From the NCBI GenBank assembly GCA_002493865.1, contig DLAC01000036.1, positions 1-33,736 of the forward strand: 33,736 nt of DNA. The letters are read 5' to 3'. How positions within the stretch are numbered: the stretch's first letter is position 1; each line of letters opens with the position of its first letter. This document shows positions 5,675 through 13,950 of the stretch, piece by piece. Under the pieces are notes generated by a model. The model was not told where the DNA came from, did not search any database, and worked only from the letters and a program-made list of their open reading frames with translations. The DNA is from Caryophanales bacterium UBA7057 (GTDB lineage Bacteria; Bacillota_I; Bacilli_A; RF39; UBA660). Both the position numbers and the translations under genes were made by a program.

Positions 5675-7039
5675 ATGGCAGTAAAGACCATTCCCAATGA
5701 TTTAATTGCAGAGCAATCTGTACTAGGAGCGATGTTTCTATCGAAATTGGCAATTGAAAAAGCATCTGAAGTACTGACTAAGAAAAGTTTTTATGATGAA
5801 AAAAATGGTATTATTTTTCAAGCAATCATCGACTTACACGAAAAAAAGATACCTATTGATTTGACAACAGTTACAACAGAATTGAATCAGTCAAAAAAAC
5901 TAAATGAAGTTGGAAATGTAGAATATTTAACGGAAGTAATTAACACGGTACCAACGGCATCCAATGTGGATTTCTATATCAAATCTGTAGAAGATAATTA
6001 TTTATTAAGAAATGTGATTGATACATCAACAGAGATTGCAACACTGGCCTATGAAAATGAAGGAGAAGTTTCTGATGTATTAGATCAGGTAGAACAAAAA
6101 GTAGTTAAGATTTTAAGAAATCGTCGTTCGGGTGAATTTCAATCTATCCAAGAAGTTTTAACCAATGTGCAGAAAAATCTAGAAAAACTTTCAGAAACAA
6201 AGGGAAAAATTACAGGAATCCCAACAGGATGGGCAGAATTAGACCGTATGACCTCTGGGCTTCATGAAAATCAGTTGATTATCCTCGCAGCACGTCCAGC
6301 GATGGGAAAAACTGCTTTTGCCCTAAACCTTGCTACTAATGTTGCGACAAAGACCGATAAAACAGTTGCTATCTTCTCTCTAGAAATGGGTGCAGAGCAA
6401 CTTGCCAATCGTATTCTTTCATCTCTAGGGCAAATTGAGGGTACCAAATTAACCAGTGGAAATTTACTCAACAATGATTGGAAGAGAATCACAGAAGCAA
6501 GAAGTCAATTAAATAATGCCAAAATTTATATTTCAGATGATGTTGGAATTACCGTTGGGGATGTCAAATCCAAATGTCGTAGATTATCAACCAGTGAAGA
6601 TGGACTTGATTTAGTAATTATCGACCACTTACAGCTTTTAACGATGGGTGGGAATTATGGAAATAATCGTCAGGCAGAAATTACGGACATTTCTAGAAAC
6701 CTAAAGAAAATGGCAATGGAATTAAATATTCCAGTTGTAGTTTTGTCGCAGTTATCCCGTGGTGTAGAAAATCGTGAAGAGAAACGACCAAAAATGAGTG
6801 ACTTAAGAGATTCTGGATCAATTGAGCAGGATGCCGATATTGTTGCATTACTTTACCGAGATGACTATTATCAGACACCAAAGGATAGCCAAGCAGAAGC
6901 TCCTGATCCAAGTTTAAGCGAGCTAATCATTGGAAAACATAGAAATGGTCCTAATGGAAAAATTGATTTATTATTTAGAAAAAATACAAGTACATTCTTA
7001 AGTTTAGCGCACGATAACGAAGGAGGAAATAATGGGTAA
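5675..7039 (+). CDS. dnaB: Replicative DNA helicase DnaB (DnaC of B. subtilis)
   Basis: The 454-aa product is a hexameric helicase that unwinds DNA at the fork. The N-terminal helical domain is at about residues 1-105 (AEQSVLGAMFLSK). The RecA-like motor contains Walker A ARPAMGKTAF (about 208-217), FSLEMG, Walker B VIIDHLQLL and the SQLSRGVENR/KRPKMSDLRDSGSIEQDAD block. Length is normal and no intein is present. The AUG at 5675 follows AAGGAAGTG. The last 8 bases overlap the next gene, whose ribosome site (AAGGAGG) lies in the dnaB 3' end, indicating translational coupling. Confidence 0.97.
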   Translation: MAVKTIPNDLIAEQSVLGAMFLSKLAIEKASEVLTKKSFYDEKNGIIFQAIIDLHEKKIPIDLTTVTTELNQSKKLNEVGNVEYLTEVINTVPTASNVDFYIKSVEDNYLLRNVIDTSTEIATLAYENEGEVSDVLDQVEQKVVKILRNRRSGEFQSIQEVLTNVQKNLEKLSETKGKITGIPTGWAELDRMTSGLHENQLIILAARPAMGKTAFALNLATNVATKTDKTVAIFSLEMGAEQLANRILSSLGQIEGTKLTSGNLLNNDWKRITEARSQLNNAKIYISDDVGITVGDVKSKCRRLSTSEDGLDLVIIDHLQLLTMGGNYGNNRQAEITDISRNLKKMAMELNIPVVVLSQLSRGVENREEKRPKMSDLRDSGSIEQDADIVALLYRDDYYQTPKDSQAEAPDPSLSELIIGKHRNGPNGKIDLLFRKNTSTFLSLAHDNEGGNNG

Positions 7040-8576
7040 AAAAACATGGATATTATCTTTGGTAGCAGGTATAGTATCCGCTATCATGATTTATGTAGGT
7101 TCTAATCCAAATGCACTACCTGCGAAGGTCTTAGGAATTTTAGAAAAACCATCCGAGCCACAACAACTTTATCATGTCTATCTAGGTGGAAAATCATTAG
7201 GATTGATCGAATCGAAAGCAGATCTAGAAAAGTATATTGATGAAAAACAAGGAACAATTAAGAAAAAATATAATGTAAATAAAGTCTACATCCCAAATGG
7301 ATTAGATATTATTCAAGAAATTACATACAATGATAAAACTTATACAACTGAAGAAATTTATCAGAAAATTCAAGAACAAGAAGGTGGAAGTTCCTTTACT
7401 ATTGATGGATATCAAATCAAAATCGCAGGGTATGAGAAATCGACAGAAGATGGTGGAACCGCCATTGAGGAAGATAAAATCATTTATGTATTAGATAAAG
7501 AAGTATTCACAAATTCTGTGGAAAAAACAATTAAATCTTTTATTCCAGAAGAAGAATATGACAATTTCTTAAATGAAACACAAAAAGAAATCGATGGAAC
7601 AGGAAAACTAGTGGAAGACTTATACATTAAAAATAATATTACAATTACGAAGACAAGAATTCCCGCAGACTCTAAAATTTATTTAACTGAAGAAGAACTT
7701 TGTAAATACTTATTGTTTGGTACAACCGAAGAACAGGCAACTTATACAGTACAAGCAGGAGATACCATAACCGATATTGCCTTCAATAATAAATTATCTC
7801 CCGATGAATTTTTAATTGCAAATACCTCTTATAAGACATCACAAGACTTACTATATCCAGGACAAGTTGTAACTCTAGGAATTATTCAACCACAGTTTGA
7901 TACTGTTGAAGAAACTCACGTAGTATCCAAGAAAACCAAAGAAAGAGAAACTGTATATCAAGATGATAATAGTAGATATGCAGGAGAAGAAACAACCATC
8001 CAAGAAGGAAGCGATGGAGAAAGTTTAGTGACTGAGAAAATTCAATTAATAAATGGTGAAATTACATCAACGGTACCAGTCAGTGAAGAGGTAACTATTC
8101 AACCAGTCGATCGAATTATTGCACGTGGTACGAAACAAAAACATATTGGAGGAAGTATCTCTTCTGGTGTAGAGGTTCCTGTTGGAATCGGTAGTTGGGT
8201 ATGGCCTACCAATGCACCATATACGATTACTAGCGAATTCTCTTATCGTTGGGGTAAACTTCACAAAGCAATTGATATTACAAGTACCGGATATGGTGCT
8301 CCAATTAAAGCCGCTAATAATGGAGTAGTAACCACTTCGGCATATAATAGTATGAATGGAAATTACATTGTGATTAAACATTCGAATGGATATTTTACTG
8401 AGTATGCCCATCTAGCAGAACGTTATGTAAAACAAGGCGATGTCGTTTATGCCAATGACGTAATCGGAGCGATGGGAAGAACAGGATTTGCTCAAGGAGT
8501 TCACCTACATTTTGGATTATGGTCTGGACCTGCCTATACAGGAACCCCATTGAATCCAAGGAGCCTTTACCGATGA
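7032..8576 (+). CDS. Membrane-anchored LysM-G5-M23 peptidoglycan hydrolase
   Basis: The product is 514 aa with an N-terminal membrane anchor or uncleaved signal (about 5-24), then an extracellular region. A LysM domain lies at about 237-284 (YTVQAGDTI...NTSY...YPGQVV), a G5-like domain at about 293-372 and an M23 metallopeptidase domain at about 385-514. Zinc ligands are visible: His411 and Asp415 in HKAID, and HLH at 491-493, so it should be an active endopeptidase, probably cutting peptide cross-links. It overlaps dnaB by 8 bases and walJ by 4. The position upstream of walJ is where many Bacillota have walRK-type genes, but those are not here. Wall-metabolism function is inferred from the domains. 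Confidence 0.9.
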   Translation: MGKKTWILSLVAGIVSAIMIYVGSNPNALPAKVLGILEKPSEPQQLYHVYLGGKSLGLIESKADLEKYIDEKQGTIKKKYNVNKVYIPNGLDIIQEITYNDKTYTTEEIYQKIQEQEGGSSFTIDGYQIKIAGYEKSTEDGGTAIEEDKIIYVLDKEVFTNSVEKTIKSFIPEEEYDNFLNETQKEIDGTGKLVEDLYIKNNITITKTRIPADSKIYLTEEELCKYLLFGTTEEQATYTVQAGDTITDIAFNNKLSPDEFLIANTSYKTSQDLLYPGQVVTLGIIQPQFDTVEETHVVSKKTKERETVYQDDNSRYAGEETTIQEGSDGESLVTEKIQLINGEITSTVPVSEEVTIQPVDRIIARGTKQKHIGGSISSGVEVPVGIGSWVWPTNAPYTITSEFSYRWGKLHKAIDITSTGYGAPIKAANNGVVTTSAYNSMNGNYIVIKHSNGYFTEYAHLAERYVKQGDVVYANDVIGAMGRTGFAQGVHLHFGLWSGPAYTGTPLNPRSLYR

Positions 8577-9331
8577 AAATCAAAGTATTGGCAAGTGGAT
8601 CCAAGGGAAACTGTACCTATGTCGAAACAGAAAATCTAAAGCTTTTAATTGATGTTGGTGTTACATATTCATACCTTACAAATGAATTAGAAAAAATATC
8701 CGTTTTACCAAGCGAACTTTCTGGGATTCTAATTACCCATTCTCATAGTGACCATATTAAAGGACTCCAAACTTTGGTAAAAAGGACCAATCTTCCTGTC
8801 TATATTACAGAGGGAATGAAAAAAGATTTATCTGAAAGAATTCCAGAATCCAATTTTAGAATTTTATCTTCAGAAAATCAGTTAGAGGATTTAATCGTTG
8901 AATGCATTCCTACTTCTCATGATGTGGAGTCGGTTGGATATTTAATTCATGAAGGGGATGTATCCTTAGTATACATTACAGATACTGGGTATATTAATCG
9001 AAAATATTTAAGTAACCTAGCCAATCGGGACATCTACATTATAGAAAGCAATCATGATGAAAAAATGTTGATGGATGGACCCTATCCGTACATATTAAAA
9101 CAAAGAATTCTCAGTGATAAGGGACATTTGTCCAATATGGCGGTAGCATCTTACTTAGCGAAGTTAGTGGGAGACAAAACAAAGTGTATTATTTTGGCTC
9201 ATCTAAGTGAAAATAATAATACGGAAGATCTAGCCTATCAAACAACGAAAGATATGCTAGTAGAACATAATTTGGATCGAGATATTTTAATTGCGAAACC
9301 TTATGAATCATTAGAAATGATTGAGGTGTAA
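8573..9331 (+). CDS. walJ: Metallo-beta-lactamase-fold protein WalJ (YycJ)
   Basis: The product is 252 aa. The metal motif HSHSDH is at 56-61, with further ligands likely in the segments ITDTGY and LAHLSENNN. The N-terminus KVLASGSKGNC and overall length match YycJ/WalJ, a nuclease-like MBL protein implicated in coordinating cell division, DNA repair and wall metabolism. The AUG at 8573 overlaps the upstream TGA (ATGA) and sits 9 nt after AAGGAG (8558-8563); the track extending upstream is rejected. rlmH follows after 2 bases, an association seen across Bacillota (walJ-htrA-rlmH). Confidence 0.92.
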   Translation: MKIKVLASGSKGNCTYVETENLKLLIDVGVTYSYLTNELEKISVLPSELSGILITHSHSDHIKGLQTLVKRTNLPVYITEGMKKDLSERIPESNFRILSSENQLEDLIVECIPTSHDVESVGYLIHEGDVSLVYITDTGYINRKYLSNLANRDIYIIESNHDEKMLMDGPYPYILKQRILSDKGHLSNMAVASYLAKLVGDKTKCIILAHLSENNNTEDLAYQTTKDMLVEHNLDRDILIAKPYESLEMIEV

Positions 9332-9333
9332 GT

Positions 9334-9789
9334 ATGATAAAAATTCTTTGCGTTGGAAAATTAAAAGAGAAATATTGGCAGGATGCCTGTCAAGAATATC
9401 TAAAACGTCTAACAAAATATGCACAAGTAGAACTAATAGAAGTCATGGATGAGAAAACAGATGATGAAAAGCAAGCACTTCAAAAAGAAAAAGAACGATT
9501 AGAAAAACATATGAATCCGAAAGACTACATCATTACTTTGGAAATTGAAGGGGAATCATTATCTTCTCTAGAACTTTCGAAAAAACTTGAAAAAATCAGA
9601 ATAGAGAACCCTAACATTACCTTTATTATTGGTGGTTCTCATGGAATTCATGCAGATATAAAAAGGCAAGCAACTGCACATTTATCTTTTTCCAAATTGA
9701 CATTTCCTCATCAATTGTTTCGTGTACTTCTTTTAGAACAACTTTATCGTAGTTTTAAAATTCAAAATAATGAAAAATATCACAAATAG
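9334..9789 (+). CDS. rlmH: 23S rRNA (pseudouridine1915-N3)-methyltransferase RlmH
   Basis: The 151-aa SPOUT methyltransferase modifies helix 69 of 23S rRNA on assembled 70S ribosomes. Typical stretches are the N-terminal IKILCVGKLKEKYW, the knot region FIIGGSHGI and the end LTFPHQLFRVLLLEQLYRSF...YHK. It is slightly shorter than the usual 159 aa, with the signature tail intact. It is last in the operon. Its stop codon (9787-9789) lies in the loop of the terminator hairpin. Confidence 0.96.
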   Translation: MIKILCVGKLKEKYWQDACQEYLKRLTKYAQVELIEVMDEKTDDEKQALQKEKERLEKHMNPKDYIITLEIEGESLSSLELSKKLEKIRIENPNITFIIGGSHGIHADIKRQATAHLSFSKLTFPHQLFRVLLLEQLYRSFKIQNNEKYHK

Positions 9790-9800
9790 TGGTATTTTTT
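9775..9800 (+). terminator. Terminator overlapping the rlmH stop codon
   Basis: A 9-bp stem with one G-U pair (9775-9783 with 9789-9797) has a 5-nt loop that contains part of the UAG stop, followed by T. It ends the gdpP-like/rlmH operon. Confidence 0.8.
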
Positions 9801-9823
9801 CTTTTGGTTAAAAAGTATTAGTA

Positions 9824-9878
9824 AACAATTTGTCAACCTTACAACAAATGATTGACACACTGTTAACAAATCTAATCT
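9824..9878 (+). promoter_or_regulatory. Candidate operator: three phased AACAAAT-type repeats
   Basis: AACAATT (9824), AACAAAT (9843) and AACAAAT (9865) recur at 19 and 22 bases, about two helical turns. A TGTCAA/TTGACA inverted pair lies at about 9831-9857. The -10 candidate TATAAT is at 9895-9900. The array sits just before the XRE regulator gene, so autoregulation is a plausible but unproven reading. Confidence 0.3.
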
Positions 9879-9894
9879 GTTTTAAAAATCTTCC

Positions 9895-9900
9895 TATAAT
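9895..9900 (+). promoter_or_regulatory. -10 element of the XRE gene
   Basis: A perfect TATAAT 27 bases before the AUG. No convincing -35 at 16-18 bases; the clear TTGACA at 9852 is too far away, which would fit an activator-dependent or weak promoter. Confidence 0.4.
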
Positions 9901-9927
9901 AATCGTAAAAAAGAAAAGGAATATTAT

Positions 9928-10293
9928 ATGGAAGTATTTAGAAGAAGATTAAAAGAAGCAAGAGAAATTAGAGAAGTTAGTCAAAAGGAAGTTGGAAAGG
10001 CAATTGGTGTTTCAAGAAGTGCCGTATGTTATTATGAATCTGGAAGAAGTTTACCAGATATGGAACAGATTGAAAAGATTGCTGAATTCTTACAAGTCGA
10101 TATTTTCTGGTTATTAGGAAAAGAATATACAGGTTTAATTCATCGAGAAGGAAATCGGATCATGAACTTATCAGAAGAAGACTCTAAAATTATTCGTGCG
10201 ATTCATGCAAATCCTGATTTATTTAAATACCTTTTGGATGCTCCAGAAGAAAGGATTGCCAAAATTTCAAGATTAATTAGAAAACAAGATTAG
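9928..10293 (+). CDS. XRE-family transcriptional regulator
   Basis: The product is 121 aa. The N-terminal HTH_3 domain (about 4-65) has the helix-turn-helix VSQKEVGKAIGVSRSAVCYY (17-36) followed by ESGRSLPD and FLQVDIFWLLG. The C-terminal 50 residues are charged and helical with no recognised domain, possibly for dimerisation or ligand sensing. The AUG at 9928 follows AAAAGGAA. It is a single gene with its own upstream region containing phased repeats. The target is unknown; candidates are its own promoter and the downstream symporter gene 45 bases away. Confidence 0.88.
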   Translation: MEVFRRRLKEAREIREVSQKEVGKAIGVSRSAVCYYESGRSLPDMEQIEKIAEFLQVDIFWLLGKEYTGLIHREGNRIMNLSEEDSKIIRAIHANPDLFKYLLDAPEERIAKISRLIRKQD

Positions 10294-10338
10294 ACAAAAT
10301 AATTAAAAAGCGATGGTTATACTACAATAGGTGATGTT

Positions 10339-11625
10339 ATGCTTAAAATAATAACAAGTTTCCTATGGAGTATTGCCATTGTTTTTTTATTAGGAGGAGG
10401 GATTTACTTTAGTATCAAATTGAAGTTTCCCCAGTTAAAGATATCTTCTCTTTTTAAAGGATTTCACAAAGATAGTAAGAGTAGTGTTTCTCCTTTTCGA
10501 AGTCTTACGATGTCTCTTGCTGCCAGAATCGGAGTAGGATCTCTCGCAGGAGTTGCCTTAGCAATTTATACAGGAGGACCAGGAACTATTTTTTGGATTT
10601 GGGTTGCAGGGATTATTACATCAGTGAATGCCTTTTGTGAAAGTTATATGGGTGCGAAATATCAAGAAAAAGATGGGGATGCATACAAGGGTGGTCCCTC
10701 ATATTATATAAAACACGGTCTTAAAAATAAAAAGCTGGCAAGTCTTTATGCCATTCTAATCATCATTTCTTATATTGTTGGGTTTATGACAATTCAAGCC
10801 AATACAATTACAACCTCAATTCATAGTACCTATGGTTTTTCACCAATTGTAATTGGAATTGTGCTTGCTTTCATTTCTGGAATTTCCATTATGAGAGGGC
10901 TAGATGAAATTGCCAATATTACAAGTAAATTAGTGCCTTTAATGGGAATTGGATACATTTTATTAAGTGGTAGTATTATTCTAATGAATCTAAATAAAAT
11001 TGGAGTCGTTCTGATGGAAATTATCATGGATGCATTTTCGATGAAAGCAATTCGTGGAGGAATATTAACAACCTTTGTAATTGGAATGCAACGAGGAGTA
11101 TTCTCAACAGAAGCAGGACTTGGAACCGGTGCGATTGCTTCTTCCTGTTCTCATACAAATCATAAAGTAAATCTCGGACTCATTCAAGTGTTAGGAATCT
11201 ATTTTACGGTTTTTGTCGTATGTACTTCGACTGCCCTTTTAATCTTAACTTCAGACTATACCATGTTAAGCTTTGAAAATATGAATGGAATTGAACTCAC
11301 GCAATATGCTTTAAACTATCATCTCGGTCGCTCAGGAATCATTGTCCTGATAGTATCTGTAGTATCCTTAGCGTATTCAACCATTGTTGCAGGATATTAT
11401 TATGGAGAAAGTAATCTCAAATACCTTATAAAAAATGCATCCAAAACACAAATAAATATACTAAAAATAGTAACTGTAATTCTATTAGTGATTGGAAGTA
11501 TTATGAATGCCACCATTCTTTGGAATATTGTAGATATCCTAGTTGCCATTTTAGCAATTATTAATATGTACGCTTTAATGAAACTTAGAAAAGAAATAAT
11601 TGTTGATTATGAAAAGAATAAGTAG
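10339..11625 (+). CDS. AGCS-family sodium:alanine/glycine symporter
   Basis: The product is a 428-aa polytopic membrane protein with about ten hydrophobic segments. The family signature is clear: SLAARIGVGSLAGVALA (about 55-71), GGPGTIFWIWVAG, AKYQEKDGDAYKGGPSYYI and QRGVFSTEAGLGTGAIA (about 254-270). It imports alanine, glycine or a related amino acid with Na+. It is somewhat shorter than the typical 450-490 aa, mostly at the N-terminus; the AUG at 10339 follows TAGGTGAT. Within the last codons lies the promoter of the next gene. Exact substrate not determinable. Confidence 0.92.
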   Translation: MLKIITSFLWSIAIVFLLGGGIYFSIKLKFPQLKISSLFKGFHKDSKSSVSPFRSLTMSLAARIGVGSLAGVALAIYTGGPGTIFWIWVAGIITSVNAFCESYMGAKYQEKDGDAYKGGPSYYIKHGLKNKKLASLYAILIIISYIVGFMTIQANTITTSIHSTYGFSPIVIGIVLAFISGISIMRGLDEIANITSKLVPLMGIGYILLSGSIILMNLNKIGVVLMEIIMDAFSMKAIRGGILTTFVIGMQRGVFSTEAGLGTGAIASSCSHTNHKVNLGLIQVLGIYFTVFVVCTSTALLILTSDYTMLSFENMNGIELTQYALNYHLGRSGIIVLIVSVVSLAYSTIVAGYYYGESNLKYLIKNASKTQINILKIVTVILLVIGSIMNATILWNIVDILVAILAIINMYALMKLRKEIIVDYEKNK

Positions 11626-11631
11626 TATAAT
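11603..11631 (+). promoter_or_regulatory. Promoter inside the 3' end of the symporter gene
   Basis: -35 TTGATT (11603-11608), a 17-base spacer and -10 TATAAT (11626-11631). It lies within and just past the symporter stop codon and drives the gene at 11656. Confidence 0.65.
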
Positions 11632-11655
11632 AAACCGCAAGAAATGGGGGATTGT

Positions 11656-12498
11656 ATGATTATTTTTCCAAAAGATTTATTAGATTCCAGTGATATTCAA
11701 GATGAGAGAAAATCTGGAAAAGAAAGGCTAAAACTATTAGAGAACCTCTTGCGAAAGTTAGGAAATTTTGATTCAAAGAAAGATATTACAATTATCGATG
11801 ATGAATATCTAGGTAATTATGATCACATTTTTGAAGTGAAAGATCTAAATGAAACCAGTTTCAAATTCTATAACTTTGGACTAGATTATGGAAAAAGTCA
11901 TGGACGATATAGCAAAAATTTCTACCTTATGATGCAAAGAAAAAATAGCCGTCTAATCTTTCTATATGACTTTTATAGTACGAAAACATATGAACCAGAA
12001 TTAGAAGTAATCGAAGTTAGCACTCAATTATCCGAGAATAGAGTTCTAAGACTAAGAAACAATCATGGGCATTTTGACTATTTAATTGTGGAAGAGAATA
12101 AAAAGAAATATGTACTTTCTTTAAAGAGTGAGGCTCAAGAAAGCCTTCTAAGCAATTTAGAAAAAATGATAGAATATGTAAAACGAATAGAGACTTTAAA
12201 TTTAGAAGAACTATTAAAACTAACAAAAATACTTGAAATCAAAAAAAGCCTTTTATCCGCTAGCATTTCTGTAGATGACGACGTAAAAGCCTCTATCGAC
12301 TTTCGGAATGAAGAAGTTACTGCCTATGAAATCATAGATCCTACTAAAAAAATCAATACCAGAATTAAAGATACAACTACAAGAAAAGTTGAAAGAACAG
12401 TTCAAGGTCTAGAAGAAAAGATAATAACAGAAGAGACTATAACAGAGAACAATCAAAAAATACAATCTGATTTAAAGAGATTGTTAAAGCAATTATAA
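11656..12498 (+). CDS. Unrecognised 280-aa soluble protein
   Basis: The family is not recognised. The start at 11656 is preferred because GGGGGA lies 4 nt before it; the in-frame AUG at 11644 has no ribosome site and overlaps this motif. The protein lacks membrane segments. The first 130 residues look alpha/beta with a Phe/Tyr-rich patch (FKFYNFGLDYGKSHGRYS at about 74-91). The middle is helical and leucine-rich (about 160-200). The last 50 residues are rich in Thr, Lys and Glu, probably extended or coiled. It has its own strong promoter and lies between an amino-acid symporter and ung, neither of which suggests a role. Confidence 0.75.
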   Translation: MIIFPKDLLDSSDIQDERKSGKERLKLLENLLRKLGNFDSKKDITIIDDEYLGNYDHIFEVKDLNETSFKFYNFGLDYGKSHGRYSKNFYLMMQRKNSRLIFLYDFYSTKTYEPELEVIEVSTQLSENRVLRLRNNHGHFDYLIVEENKKKYVLSLKSEAQESLLSNLEKMIEYVKRIETLNLEELLKLTKILEIKKSLLSASISVDDDVKASIDFRNEEVTAYEIIDPTKKINTRIKDTTTRKVERTVQGLEEKIITEETITENNQKIQSDLKRLLKQL

Positions 12499-12509
12499 AA
12501 TGTTACACT
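12481..12509 (+). promoter_or_regulatory. Promoter of ung
   Basis: -35 TTGTTA (12481-12486) and -10 TACACT (12504-12509) at 17 bases, with TGT directly before the -10 (extended). Confidence 0.55.
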
Positions 12510-12532
12510 ATCATTAGTAGTAGAGGTGGATT

Positions 12533-13225
12533 ATGATAGGAAATGATTGGGATCAAATATTAGAAAGTGAAATGAATAAAGACTATTTTAAAAACTTAAT
12601 TCAAGTGATTGAAAAAGAGTATCAAGAAAAGACAATTTATCCAAAAAAGACAGAAATATTTAAAGCATTTCGAAATACCTCTTATCAAGATACGAAAGTA
12701 GTAATTTTAGGACAAGATCCATATCATGGAGAAAATCAAGCAGAGGGACTTTCCTTTTCCGTAAAAAAAGGAATTACCAAGCCACCATCATTACAAAATA
12801 TCTTTAAAGAACTAAATGATGATTTAGGATGCAAAATCCCAAAAAATGGAAGTCTCGTTCCATGGACGAAAGAGGGAGTTCTTTTACTAAATACAGTTCT
12901 AACAGTAGTGGCAAATCACCCCGCTTCTCATAAAGACTTAGGCTGGGAAAAGTTTACGGATCACGTAATTGAAAAATTAAATGAAAAAGAAACGCCCATT
13001 GTCTTTATTTTATGGGGAAGTTTTGCAAGAAATAAAAAGAGTCTCATTACCAATCCAATTCACTGTATTATAGAGTCTGCCCATCCTTCTCCTTTTTCAG
13101 CCTATCATGGATTCTTTGGTAGTCAACCATTTTCTAAAGCCAATCACTTTTTAGAAAGTAGGGGAATTCCAATAGTTCATTGGGAAATTGAAGAAACCGA
13201 GGAAAAAATAAAAACTCCTATTTAA
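12533..13225 (+). CDS. ung: Uracil-DNA glycosylase, family 1
   Basis: The 230-aa enzyme excises uracil from DNA to start base excision repair. The water-activating motif GQDPYHG is at 60-66 with catalytic Asp62. NTVLTV, the LWGSFARNKK strand and the HPSPFSAYHGFFG leucine-loop motif (about 186-198) are all present, and length is normal. The AUG at 12533 follows GAGGTGG. It has its own promoter, so it appears monocistronic. No uracil-DNA glycosylase inhibitor or phage gene lies nearby. Confidence 0.97.
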   Translation: MIGNDWDQILESEMNKDYFKNLIQVIEKEYQEKTIYPKKTEIFKAFRNTSYQDTKVVILGQDPYHGENQAEGLSFSVKKGITKPPSLQNIFKELNDDLGCKIPKNGSLVPWTKEGVLLLNTVLTVVANHPASHKDLGWEKFTDHVIEKLNEKETPIVFILWGSFARNKKSLITNPIHCIIESAHPSPFSAYHGFFGSQPFSKANHFLESRGIPIVHWEIEETEEKIKTPI

Positions 13226-13249
13226 AATTTAAAAAAAGAGTGTTACAAT
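13221..13249 (+). promoter_or_regulatory. Promoter before the 216-aa protein gene
   Basis: Extended -10 TGT plus TACAAT (13241-13249). The -35 position (TTTAAA, 13221-13226) is poor. It overlaps the end of ung. Confidence 0.5.
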
Positions 13250-13267
13250 AACATTATAGGAGGGTTT

Positions 13268-13918
13268 ATGGAACAAAAAAGAATGTTAGGCGAAAAGCCA
13301 ATGAGAGTACTGCAATGCTATTTTATGTTTTATGGTGAGGTACCAACTTATAAAAGTCAAAAAGACTATGGAGATTTTTATATAAAGGTACAGGCAATGA
13401 TGTCATTTTTAGATGCCTTTGGATATAGTTTGCTTTATACATCTGAAGGAGAGGAACCAAAAAGATGGTATACTCCAAGTCATCATTTAATTGTTAGTAA
13501 TCTTCAAGTTTCTCCGGAAATAGATCCATTGATTCATGCATTTAATCAAGAATTAGAAGGAAAAACAAAAGAGGAAATTCAAGAATATTATCAAGAAAGT
13601 TTAGAAAGAAAGACCTATTATGATCCAGAAATTACAGCAAGAATTGGGGAATTAGTAAAAGAATTTGCATCTAGTAGAAACCGTGATATTGTTGATGTTC
13701 TAAGAGATTTAACTACTCCAAAAAGTTTCAAAGATAGAGTAGAATTTAAAGAATATGGAGCCGATTTACAAGATTTAATGGAGTATGCGAAGGATGCCTT
13801 TGAACCAATCACAATTATTACAAAGGAATATTCCATGGAAGATCCAAGATATTTAGAATTCCTAAGAAAATATCTAACACCAGCAGAACCAAACAAAGAA
13901 AAAAGAAAAGAATATTAA
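13268..13918 (+). CDS. Unrecognised 216-aa protein
   Basis: The family is not recognised. The AUG at 13268 follows AGGAGGG by 4 nt. The protein is soluble, aromatic-rich in the first third (LQCYFMFYGEVPTYKS at about 15-30, then DYGDFYIK) and helical and charged later. It has no signal peptide, no cysteine pair and no nucleotide-binding motif. It has its own extended -10 promoter and ends in a bidirectional-looking terminator facing lemA. The small-domain N-terminus resembles in outline toxin-antitoxin or phage-type regulatory proteins, but there is no motif to support that. Treat as hypothetical. Confidence 0.75.
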   Translation: MEQKRMLGEKPMRVLQCYFMFYGEVPTYKSQKDYGDFYIKVQAMMSFLDAFGYSLLYTSEGEEPKRWYTPSHHLIVSNLQVSPEIDPLIHAFNQELEGKTKEEIQEYYQESLERKTYYDPEITARIGELVKEFASSRNRDIVDVLRDLTTPKSFKDRVEFKEYGADLQDLMEYAKDAFEPITIITKEYSMEDPRYLEFLRKYLTPAEPNKEKRKEY

Positions 13919-13920
13919 AA

Positions 13921-13950
13921 CACTTCATTTGAGAAGTGCTTTATTTTTTT
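13921..13950 (+). terminator. Terminator between convergent genes
   Basis: CACTTC (13921-13926) and GAAGTG (13933-13938) form a 6-bp stem with a 6-nt loop, followed by CTTTAT and a long T run on the plus strand. Flanking A on the other side makes weak termination of lemA possible too. Confidence 0.75.

Noticed and set aside
8067..8411. Open frame on the minus strand opposite the M23 domain
   Set aside because: Overlaps the conserved catalytic domain of the plus-strand gene and has no promoter or ribosome site.
5160..8580. Recoding of TGA as tryptophan, suggested by the very low G+C
   Set aside because: TGA ends the M23 gene and rpiB at family-typical C-termini, and tryptophan is encoded by TGG throughout.
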